In this document: positions 1 through 5,370 of the stretch, piece by piece | Layout: each line of letters starts with the position of its first letter | How positions within the stretch are numbered: position 1 is the stretch's first letter | Source: Candidatus Peribacteria bacterium | GTDB taxonomy: Bacteria; Patescibacteriota; Gracilibacteria; Peribacterales; Peribacteraceae | DNA length: 5,402 nucleotides | NCBI GenBank assembly: GCA_012515645.1 | Contig: JAAYXY010000070.1 | Location: 1 to 5,402, forward strand | Direction: 5' to 3' | Translations under genes and position numbers: made by a program | The notes under the pieces: generated by a model | What the model saw: only the letters and a program-made list of their open reading frames with translations | What the model was told of the DNA's origin: nothing | Databases searched by the model: none

Positions 1-786
1 TTCGAAAAAACCGGCGCCCTCTCCCGTGCCGTACTCTTCATGAACACCGCCGATAACCCAGTGGCAGAACGCATTGCAACACCGAGAATCGCGCTAACAG
101 TCGCCGAATACCTGGCATACGAAAAGGGATACCACGTCACGGTAATCCTCACAGACATGACCAACTACTGTGAAGCTCTACGAGAAATATCCGCTGCAAG
201 AAAAGAAGTGCCAGGCCGCCGCGGTTACCCCGGATACCTGTACACAGACCTGGCCACAATCTACGAACGTGCAGGGCGCGTACGCGGAAGAGAAGGATCG
301 ATCACGCAAATCCCGATTCTCACCATGCCGGAAGACGACGTGACGCACCCGATTCCCGACCTCACCGGCTACATCACGGAAGGCCAGATACGTCTGGACC
401 GCGGACTGCATCAGAAAGGAACGTACCCGCCGATCATCCCCATGGGATCGCTGTCTCGGCTCAAAGGCAAAGCACAAGGTAAAGGGAAAACACGCGAAGA
501 TCACAGCGGCATGGACGCGCAGCTGACCGCTGCATATGCGCGCGGCGTGGAGGTGCGGGAACTGGCGGTCATTCTGGGCGAATCATCCCTCAATGACACA
601 GATAAAGCATACTTGAAGTTCGCAGACCGCTTCGAGAAGGAATTAATCGCACAGAGCGAACAGGCAAACCGCTCTATCTTTGAATCACTGGCCATCGGCT
701 GGGATTTGCTTACGGAACTGCCCAAAAACGAACTCAAGCGCGTCAAAGAAGAACATATGCAGAAATTCCTCAAGAAACAGGCGTAA
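1..786 (+). CDS. atpB: V/A-type ATP synthase subunit B, C-terminal part (5' end outside window)
   Basis: Subunit B is the regulatory, non-catalytic nucleotide-binding subunit that alternates with subunit A in the soluble A3B3 head of V/A-type rotary ATPases. The frame is open from base 1 (reads FEKTGALSRAVLF), so 261 residues are visible of a family usually around 460; roughly the first 200, including the N-terminal barrel, lie upstream. The ATG at base 40 is internal and not the start. Family blocks seen: TDMTNYCEALREIS, EVPGRRGYPGY, YTDLATIYERAGR, SITQIPILTMP, DDVTHPIPDLTGYITEGQI, then SLSRL with the Arg-finger codon at 457-459, GKGKTREDH, and the C-terminal helical domain ending LPKNELKRV. 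The usual PPI[DN]VLPSLSRL box reads PPIIPMGSLSRL, so the Asp/Asn is replaced by Ile. Stop is TAA. An F-type beta subunit is excluded by these V/A-specific blocks. Subunit D lies downstream, separated by one membrane protein gene. Confidence 0.96.
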   Translation, partial: FEKTGALSRAVLFMNTADNPVAERIATPRIALTVAEYLAYEKGYHVTVILTDMTNYCEALREISAARKEVPGRRGYPGYLYTDLATIYERAGRVRGREGSITQIPILTMPEDDVTHPIPDLTGYITEGQIRLDRGLHQKGTYPPIIPMGSLSRLKGKAQGKGKTREDHSGMDAQLTAAYARGVEVRELAVILGESSLNDTDKAYLKFADRFEKELIAQSEQANRSIFESLAIGWDLLTELPKNELKRVKEEHMQKFLKKQA

Positions 787-860
787 ATTTCCCCCTTATA
801 GCGATACCATCCCTCTTCACAATCATCGGCAACGCATGGAGCTTCTACCGAAAGCAACCG

Positions 861-1547
861 ATGCTCAATAACGTGCTGCTCTGGTTCTCCATTCTGCCGC
901 TTGCAGCAAACTACAGCATTTCGCAATTACTCCTGAACCGCGAAACCGGCTACATCGCACATGTGCTGCTGCAATACGAAGACGGGGGAAAAATTATCTT
1001 AGCGCTGTCATTTCTGGTCATGATCACCGTACTTTTGCTGAACATATGGGGCATGGGCTGCACGCTGGTTGTAGGCAAACGCCTGGTAAAGAATCCAGCT
1101 GGTCGTTCGCGGTCATCTTTCCCAGCAGTGCGCTCCCAGGGGGCACAGTTCATCATACCTTTGCTGCTCACAGGCATTCTACGTTCCATAGCAACGATGC
1201 TGTGGGGATTGCTGTTCATTATCCCCGGCATCATCTATGCAGTACGCACAAGCTTGTATGCACCCGTCATTGCGTGTGAGAGCATGGAGTACAGAGGAGC
1301 ACTCACGCGCAGCAAACAAATCGTCCGCGGCAAAACTTGGACAGTGTTCCTATACCTACTAGGACTGACCTTCAGTATCTACATACCCGTATTCTTTCTG
1401 CAAACAATGATCGCCGCCTTGCCTGTCGCTGATGCCCGACTAGAGACAGCAGCACACATCCTTACAGGAAGCATCGCATCACTGGCACAACTCATCATGA
1501 TCCTCTCCACCATTCTCCTCTACAAGCACATCCAGGATTCCCTGTAA
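861..1547 (+). CDS. polytopic membrane protein of unknown function, between ATPase subunits B and D
   Basis: I do not recognise a named function. From the first ATG the product is 228 residues with about five or six hydrophobic segments (approximate residues 3-25, 42-72, 97-138 as one or two helices, 159-186, 197-222). Residues 115-160 resemble poorly characterised polytopic families (DUF975-like or glycerophosphodiester-phosphodiesterase membrane-domain-like): WGLLFIIPGIIYAVR, then a short loop with AL..S and a basic RGK.W before the next helix. The start is doubtful. The frame is open back to base 684, and bases 798-860 encode a family-like N-terminus (IAIPSLFTIIGNAW then SFYRKQ). No ATG, GTG or TTG lies in that extension; ATA codons at 798 and 804 are the closest candidates. 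The ATG at 861 has no ribosome binding site. The gene stops 5 nt before subunit D, so it is probably co-transcribed with it. A role in rotor or c-ring assembly is only a guess from position. Confidence 0.75.
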   Translation: MLNNVLLWFSILPLAANYSISQLLLNRETGYIAHVLLQYEDGGKIILALSFLVMITVLLLNIWGMGCTLVVGKRLVKNPAGRSRSSFPAVRSQGAQFIIPLLLTGILRSIATMLWGLLFIIPGIIYAVRTSLYAPVIACESMEYRGALTRSKQIVRGKTWTVFLYLLGLTFSIYIPVFFLQTMIAALPVADARLETAAHILTGSIASLAQLIMILSTILLYKHIQDSL

Positions 1548-1552
1548 TTCTT

Positions 1553-2173
1553 ATGGCCCTCCTGAATATCAATCCGACGCGCATGGCACTCATGGACTTA
1601 AAGCGCCGAAGTCAATCGGCACAAAGAGGACACAAGCTACTCAAAGACAAGCAGGACGGACTCATGCAGGAATTTCTGCATGTTATCCGCCAAGCGAAAG
1701 ACCTGCGCACACAAATGGAGGAGCAACTGGCAAGCGCATTTCGCAAATTTCTAATCGCATCATCATGGATGTCGGAAGCGGAACTCGCCAATGCCCTGAG
1801 CAGCCCGCAAGCACGCATGGAACTCGCCGTGGAAACAAAGAGCGTCATGAGCGTACGCATACCCATGTTCTCACTGCAGAAAGAAGGATCTGTGAAGAGC
1901 TACGGTCTCGTGGGCACCAATGCGCTGCTGGATGAGGCGGTGGCAGCATTCGAAAACGTCTTTCCGACACTGGTAGAACTGGCACAAATTGAAAAACAGG
2001 CAGAGAACATGGCAATAGAACTGGAAACAACCCGCCGCCGCGTGAATGCCCTGGAACACAAAATGATCCCGGATCTAAAGGAAACCGTGAAGTACATCCG
2101 GCTCAAACTAGACGAAACCGAGCGCGCGAGCATCATTTCCACCATGAAAGTAAAAGCGGCCATAGAGCAATAG
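1553..2173 (+). CDS. atpD: V/A-type ATP synthase subunit D (central rotor stalk)
   Basis: Subunit D is the central shaft of V/A-type ATPases, the counterpart of F-type gamma: its long antiparallel coiled coil turns inside the A3B3 head and couples catalysis to the membrane ring. The product has 206 residues, normal for the family (about 200-210). The N-terminal helix carries the family signature NPTRMALMDLKRR and RGHKLLKDKQD (residues 7-35). The C-terminal helix has RRRVNALEHKMIPDL (161-175) and ends near ERAS (190-193). The variable middle (about 65-140) forms the globular foot. The ATG at 1553 fits the family N-terminus; only a weak AGGA lies 15 nt upstream, so translation is probably coupled to the membrane gene that stops 5 nt before it. 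In most V/A operons D directly follows B. Stop is TAG. The call is firm; ntpD is the alternative symbol. Confidence 0.95.
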   Translation: MALLNINPTRMALMDLKRRSQSAQRGHKLLKDKQDGLMQEFLHVIRQAKDLRTQMEEQLASAFRKFLIASSWMSEAELANALSSPQARMELAVETKSVMSVRIPMFSLQKEGSVKSYGLVGTNALLDEAVAAFENVFPTLVELAQIEKQAENMAIELETTRRRVNALEHKMIPDLKETVKYIRLKLDETERASIISTMKVKAAIEQ

Positions 2174-2209
2174 AAGACAAACTACGAACATGAGCGCTAT
2201 ACTCGCCCC
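2174..2209 (+). promoter_or_regulatory. candidate sigma-70-type promoter giving a leaderless mRNA
   Basis: This 36-nt gap holds a -10-like TATACT at 2198-2203 and a partial -35-like AAGACA at 2174-2179 (four of six match TTGACA) with an 18-nt spacer. The -10 hexamer ends 6 nt before the ATG at 2210, so the expected transcription start falls on the A of the start codon. No Shine-Dalgarno sequence is present, which agrees with a leaderless message. This would separate the lipid genes from the ATPase genes as their own unit. A chance match is possible because only one hexamer is strong. Confidence 0.4.
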
Positions 2210-2809
2210 ATGCCTAATGCATTCCACTATCTGGGACAAAAGACTGGTTGGAAACGGCTTTCCGAGCAGTCGCGTACAGCACTACTCTACCCATTGCTCA
2301 AAATCCTGAACGATCTGGGCGTGCAGCCATGGCACCTAAGTGCGATCGGCGGCGCTTCCTTACTGGGATTTGCCTGGTTCGCACGCACGGACATCCTCTT
2401 TGCAGGAACGTTCATTCTCATCCACCTCTGCTTTGATGCTGTGGACGGCGCACTGGCACGATACCAAGGTAACGCATCGCCTACCGGCGCCATCACAGAT
2501 GTCGCAGTAGATGAAGGAGGATTCGCGCTCATCATGATCATACTCGTCGGACTGGGATATATATCCCCTCTCTTTGGGAGCGCATACCTCGCACTGTATC
2601 TGATCATGGTCGCGCTGCTCCTCATGCTCGACATGCAGAAAAAACCGTATCTGTGGGCGATACCGACGAAAAATCTGTTCTATCTGCTCTTCTATATGGA
2701 AATGCTGGACATAACCAGCATCGTGGAACCGGCACTCATCGTCTTCGTCATATACATGACCATGCTCGATGTCCACCTGTTCCAAAAATTGCGATGGGCA
2801 CTGTCATAG
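2210..2809 (+). CDS. CDP-alcohol phosphatidyltransferase family protein
   Basis: This integral membrane enzyme family moves the phosphatidyl (or analogous lipid-phosphate) group from a CDP-activated lipid to an alcohol such as glycerol phosphate, inositol phosphate or serine, releasing CMP. In 199 residues it has about six hydrophobic segments and the complete signature D-x2-D-G-x2-A-R-x8-G-x3-D-x3-D: D76, D79, G80, A83, R84, G93, D97, D101. All metal-binding Asp residues and the catalytic D101 are present, so it should be active. The segment before it, LGVQPWHLS (36-44), replaces the more usual PN.LT with PWHLS. The specificity cannot be told from sequence alone; PgsA-, PIS- and archaetidyl-transferase-type activities are all possible. 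The ATG at 2210 has no ribosome binding site and sits 6 nt after a -10-like TATACT. The 3' end overlaps the downstream CarS-like gene by 16 nt, suggesting translational coupling and a shared pathway. Stop is TAG. Confidence 0.92.
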   Translation: MPNAFHYLGQKTGWKRLSEQSRTALLYPLLKILNDLGVQPWHLSAIGGASLLGFAWFARTDILFAGTFILIHLCFDAVDGALARYQGNASPTGAITDVAVDEGGFALIMIILVGLGYISPLFGSAYLALYLIMVALLLMLDMQKKPYLWAIPTKNLFYLLFYMEMLDITSIVEPALIVFVIYMTMLDVHLFQKLRWALS

Positions 2810-3321
2810 CGGAAACACTGTTTTTTATCCTGCCGGCGTACGCGGCGAACATGGCGCCGGTACTGGCAAAAGCGATGCAACTGCCCGGAGCAACCCCTAT
2901 ACACAAACAACTCTTTGGATCACACAAAACTTGGCGGGGAATCTGGAGCGGATTTACAGCAGCGTTGCTCCTCGTTTGGATACAACGCACCCTGCAGCAG
3001 TACGGCATCGCAGAAGAACTGCGCCTTCTGGATTACGAGCACAGCAACATACTCTTGCTCGCGGGGATGTTTGGCATAGGAGCCATTGCAGGAGACATGG
3101 CGAAGTCCGCAATCAAACGATACAGGGGCATGCCTCCCGGACAACCGTGGTTCCCTTTCGATGAACTCGACTTCATCGCAGGGAGCCTCGTATTCCTGGC
3201 ACCTGTGTACCACCTGCCTGCAGCACACATCCTCGCGCTCATCATCGTAACGCCGATCCTGCATGCACTGGTGAATACTGCAGCGTACGCAATGGGATTC
3301 AAAAAGCACATCGAACCATAA
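2794..3321 (+). CDS. CarS-like CDP-archaeol synthase family protein (PF01864/DUF46)
   Basis: The 175-residue product belongs to the CarS-like branch of CTP:lipid-phosphate cytidylyltransferases. Archaeal CarS makes CDP-archaeol from CTP and the unsaturated archaeol phosphate at the membrane; substrates of bacterial members are mostly untested. Visible signatures: LPAYAANMAPVL (13-24), HKTWRG (44-49, usually GKTWRG), GDMAKSAIKR (100-109), and PGQPW..FDELDF (115-127), with D101, K104, D123 and D126 as the expected metal or CTP residues. About five membrane segments are present. I chose the ATG at 2794 because the product then begins directly with the family N-terminus; the reading frame runs back to an ATG at 2653, but that part is an off-frame shadow of the upstream gene. 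The start overlaps the upstream transferase by 16 nt and has no ribosome binding site, so reinitiation is likely. It probably supplies the CDP-lipid used by that transferase. Stop is TAA. Confidence 0.88.
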   Translation: MGTVIAETLFFILPAYAANMAPVLAKAMQLPGATPIHKQLFGSHKTWRGIWSGFTAALLLVWIQRTLQQYGIAEELRLLDYEHSNILLLAGMFGIGAIAGDMAKSAIKRYRGMPPGQPWFPFDELDFIAGSLVFLAPVYHLPAAHILALIIVTPILHALVNTAAYAMGFKKHIEP

Positions 3322-3326
3322 AGAGG

Positions 3327-3341
3327 TATCATGCATGCATG
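3327..3341 (+). promoter_or_regulatory. staggered start region: -10-like hexamer, palindrome and three ATGs
   Basis: The 17-nt gap before the aminotransferase gene holds AAGAGG (3321-3326), which could be a Shine-Dalgarno but lies a long 12 nt from the ATG at 3339. TATCAT (3327-3332) ends exactly 6 nt before that ATG, the spacing expected for a leaderless start; I see no good -35. ATGCATGCAT (3331-3340) is a perfect 10-nt palindrome that places ATGs at 3331, 3335 and 3339 in three different frames. Only the last opens the aminotransferase; the first gives a seven-codon frame ending TGA at 3354. Which signal is used cannot be decided here. Confidence 0.3.
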
Positions 3342-4181
3342 GCCACCACACTGAAAACATGCATTTTGAACGGGCAACTGATTCCTCTATCGCAAGCAAC
3401 GATATCTCTTGCGAATATTGAATACAGTTACGGTTTTGGCGTGTACGAAAGCGTGATGGTGCTGCGTGGTAAGCCGATATTCGCCCAGGAACACTGTGAA
3501 CGGCTGCTGGAATCCGCATCTGCAATTGAGCTGCAGCATCCGTTTAGCACAGAAACAATGCATGCGTGGCTGCATACACTCATAGAACAGATATCCCAAG
3601 AACGCTACAACTGCAAGATGCTCCTCATAGGAGCAAAGGAGGCAGGAAACGCACAACTGGCGATCCTACCGCTTAATCCCCGCTTCCCGGAAAAGAAACT
3701 GTATACCTACGGAGCACCGGTCATCACCTACGCGTACCAACGCACCATCCCCAATGCAAAAACACTCAACATGCTCGGGAGCTATTTGGCATACCGCGAA
3801 GCGCAAAAACAGAACTGCTACGAAGCGCTTTTGCAGGATACAGAAGGCAACCTGCGAGAAGGAACCCGTACGAATTTTTTCGTGGTGAGCGGCGGCACAA
3901 TCTTGAGTCCGCCAAACGAAAAAATCCTCGAAGGAATTACCAGAAAACACATTCTGGATATTGCTGCAAAAGAAGGGATTCCGGTGCGGTATACTGATAT
4001 TCCCGTGCAAACACTCGGGGAATATGACAGCGCTTTCTTGAGCAGCTCAACGGGAAAGATCATGCCGGTACGCAAAATCGGCGACATCGAATACACAGAG
4101 ATCCCCGAAACGACCAGGAGACTCATGGAACTCTACGATGCACTCCTGAAAAAGCAGAGTCCGGAAAACAGAAACGCATAA
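3339..4181 (+). CDS. class IV PLP-dependent aminotransferase (BCAT / D-amino acid transaminase / ADC lyase family)
   Basis: The 280-residue product is full length for fold-type IV PLP enzymes (about 270-310). The N-terminal domain has LNGQLIPLSQA (10-20), SYGFGVYESVMV (30-41) and FAQEHCERLLESA (48-60). K141 in NAKTLNMLGSYLAYREAQ is the expected Schiff-base lysine; the following YEALL..TEGNLREGTRTNFF block supplies E174, which should contact the pyridine nitrogen, and N179. The PLP-phosphate-binding part includes LEGITRKHIL and LSSSTGKIMPV. The K-T-L-N-x-L-G pattern is closer to bacterial D-amino acid transaminase (KSLNLLG) than to IlvE (K.AGNY), but specificity within this family is hard to read; branched-chain aminotransferase and aminodeoxychorismate lyase remain possible. 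The start is the third of three staggered ATGs and the only one in frame. It lies 17 nt after the CarS-like gene and may be co-transcribed, though no functional link is evident. It converges with rplT. Stop is TAA. Confidence 0.9.
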   Translation: MATTLKTCILNGQLIPLSQATISLANIEYSYGFGVYESVMVLRGKPIFAQEHCERLLESASAIELQHPFSTETMHAWLHTLIEQISQERYNCKMLLIGAKEAGNAQLAILPLNPRFPEKKLYTYGAPVITYAYQRTIPNAKTLNMLGSYLAYREAQKQNCYEALLQDTEGNLREGTRTNFFVVSGGTILSPPNEKILEGITRKHILDIAAKEGIPVRYTDIPVQTLGEYDSAFLSSSTGKIMPVRKIGDIEYTEIPETTRRLMELYDALLKKQSPENRNA

Positions 4182-4227
4182 AACCCGTTCCTGACTTCTA
4201 AACACCTACGCCCACCACAATTCACTT

Positions 4228-4587
4228 TTACTTTTGGGCAACGGCAGGAGCAACAGCATCCACGACCTTCGCAAATACCTGCGGTTCGTGGATGGCAATT
4301 TCACTCAGGGCTTTACGATTGAGTTCCACATTCTTGTCTTTAAGCGCTTTGATGAAGCGCGAATATGGAACACCACGCTCGCGGACAGCCGCATTGAGGC
4401 GGATGATCCACAGAGCACGGAATGTGCGCTTCTTCTTGCGACGATCGATGTATGCATGCTGACCCGCCTTCATCACCGCTTCGTTGACCTTGCGAAAACT
4501 CGTGCGCCGCATGCCGCGATACCCTTTGGCAAGGCTGCGAATTTTCTTATGCCTGTGGTGTCGCACGGTACCGCGTTTGACACGCAT
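4228..4587 (-). CDS. rplT: 50S ribosomal protein L20
   Basis: L20 binds 23S rRNA early and is essential for 50S assembly; in several bacteria it also represses its own operon by binding the mRNA. The 119-residue length is normal. Conserved blocks: MRVKRGTVRHHRHKKI, LAKGYRGMRRTSFR with the basic N-terminal extension that threads into rRNA, AYIDRRKKKRTFRALWI.RLNAAVR, and VPYSRFIKALK followed by the C-terminal globular domain (NRKALSEIA). It starts 2 nt after the rpmI stop with no Shine-Dalgarno sequence (the upstream stretch is CT-rich), so it most likely depends on translational coupling to rpmI. It is the last gene of the cluster and converges on the aminotransferase gene 46 nt away. Stop is TAA. 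Confidence 0.98.
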   Translation of the reverse strand: MRVKRGTVRHHRHKKIRSLAKGYRGMRRTSFRKVNEAVMKAGQHAYIDRRKKKRTFRALWIIRLNAAVRERGVPYSRFIKALKDKNVELNRKALSEIAIHEPQVFAKVVDAVAPAVAQK

Positions 4588-4589
4588 GG

Positions 4590-4784
4590 CTAGAGAGTGG
4601 GTAAGAGAGCGCTGAATTTCTTGTGTTCCACCTTGGCAACAACGAGTGTTCGACTCAATTTCTTCTGACGCTTACTCTTTTGTTGCAACAGGTGACTCCG
4701 GCTATTGCGCTTCATGGCAATTTTGCCGCTGCCGGTCTTGCGGACCCGCTTCTTCGCGCCGCTGTGGGACTTCTGCTTGGGCAT
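4590..4784 (-). CDS. rpmI: 50S ribosomal protein L35
   Basis: L35 is a small, very basic large-subunit protein. The 64 residues match the usual length (about 64-66) and pattern: MPKQKSHSGAKKRVRKTGSGKI, SHLLQQKSKRQKKLSR, and a C-terminal LLPTL in place of the common LLPYL. It lies between infC and rplT in the standard order, 70 nt after infC and 2 nt before rplT. The sequence just before the ATG (AGCTAATCCGGC on the coding strand) has no Shine-Dalgarno motif. Stop is TAG. Confidence 0.98.
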   Translation of the reverse strand: MPKQKSHSGAKKRVRKTGSGKIAMKRNSRSHLLQQKSKRQKKLSRTLVVAKVEHKKFSALLPTL

Positions 4785-4854
4785 GCCGGATTAGCTTAAG
4801 CGAAGATCGCCAAGGTACAAGGAAAAAGGGCAAAAAATACGCCGCAAACACAAC
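4785..4854 (-). other. infC-rpmI intergenic spacer, 70 nt
   Basis: In the coding direction the spacer holds a pyrimidine-rich run (TATTTTTTGCCCTTTTTCC, plus-strand 4822-4840 region) followed by a short GCTTAAGC palindrome (plus-strand 4794-4801). No Shine-Dalgarno precedes rpmI. In other bacteria the leader of infC or of rpmI carries an L20-binding mRNA structure, but I could not draw a convincing pseudoknot or rRNA mimic here. A processing site or weak internal signal is possible. Confidence 0.25.
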
Positions 4855-5370
4855 CTAGCGCTTTGGACGCACAATCGTGGTGAACTGGTTCCCCTGCGAC
4901 CGCAAATCCTGTTCGATATCGGCGACATCCGCCAATTCGGCAACCAGACTGCGCAATTTTTGGCGCGCGTATTCTTTGTTCGTGAGCTCGCGGCCACGCA
5001 GACGCACCACAAACTTCACCAAATGCCGTTCGGCAAGAAACTCACGCGCACGCTGCAATAGACGCTCCAGATCGTGGCGGTCTGTGCGAAAACCAAAACG
5101 CAGCATCTTTACCTCCGTCTGCTTGGCATGTGCCTTTTGCTTCTTCTCTTTCTTCTGTAACTGGTATAGATACCGCCCCAGATTACTGATTTTTACAACA
5201 GGAGGCTTGGCTTTGGGCGAAACTTCAATCAGATCTCCACCTTCCTCCCGGGCACGCGCAAGAGCAGCTTCAGAGGACATCTGTTCCGCACTACCATCAT
5301 CTGAAACAAGCAAAACCTCCGGCGCACGGATCTCCTCATTTGCACGAGGTCTGCGTTGCTGCTGCTTCAT
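4855..5370 (-). CDS. infC: translation initiation factor IF-3 (start uncertain)
   Basis: IF-3 binds the 30S subunit, prevents premature 50S joining and checks the start codon-anticodon pairing. From the ATG at 5370 the product is 171 residues, a usual length. The N-domain has ANEEIRAPEVLLV (10-22) and a KAKPPVVKISNLGRYLYQ block (53-70), where Val59 replaces the common Cys. A Lys-rich linker helix follows (about 73-88), then the C-domain with TEVKMLRFGFRTDRHD (85-100) and VRLRGRE (122-128). It ends TTIVRPKR. The ATG is not the rare ATT/ATC/ATA start by which many infC genes autoregulate. However, no Shine-Dalgarno precedes it, and the frame stays open to the window edge, adding an Arg-rich LRQRRRGRSTG, so the true start may lie upstream beyond base 5402. 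It heads the infC-rpmI-rplT cluster. Stop is TAG. Confidence 0.96.
   Translation of the reverse strand: MKQQQRRPRANEEIRAPEVLLVSDDGSAEQMSSEAALARAREEGGDLIEVSPKAKPPVVKISNLGRYLYQLQKKEKKQKAHAKQTEVKMLRFGFRTDRHDLERLLQRAREFLAERHLVKFVVRLRGRELTNKEYARQKLRSLVAELADVADIEQDLRSQGNQFTTIVRPKR

Noticed and set aside
680..871. 63-codon frame bridging subunit B and the membrane gene
   Set aside because: It lacks family features and overlaps both the end of subunit B and the more plausible in-frame extension of the membrane protein.
2653..2793. Upstream extension of the CarS-like frame to the ATG at 2653
   Set aside because: The extra residues are His/Arg-rich and out of frame with the well-conserved transferase; the family N-terminus begins at the ATG at 2794.
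2920..3525. 201-codon open frame on the minus strand
   Set aside because: It runs antisense across the CarS-like gene and the aminotransferase start, has a Cys/His/Arg-rich composition typical of a shadow frame, and matches no family I know.
4210..4239. Possible hairpin GCCCA / TGGGC near the end of rplT
   Set aside because: Only 5 bp with a 20-nt loop, extending into coding sequence, with no T-run; not a credible terminator.
4234..4593. 119-codon open frame on the plus strand
   Set aside because: It is the exact antisense shadow of rplT, whose protein is conserved and in its standard operon.
4794..4810. GCTTAAGC palindrome overlapping a 4-bp GCGA/TCGC stem upstream of rpmI
   Set aside because: The two structures are mutually exclusive and too short to support an L20 operator or attenuator.
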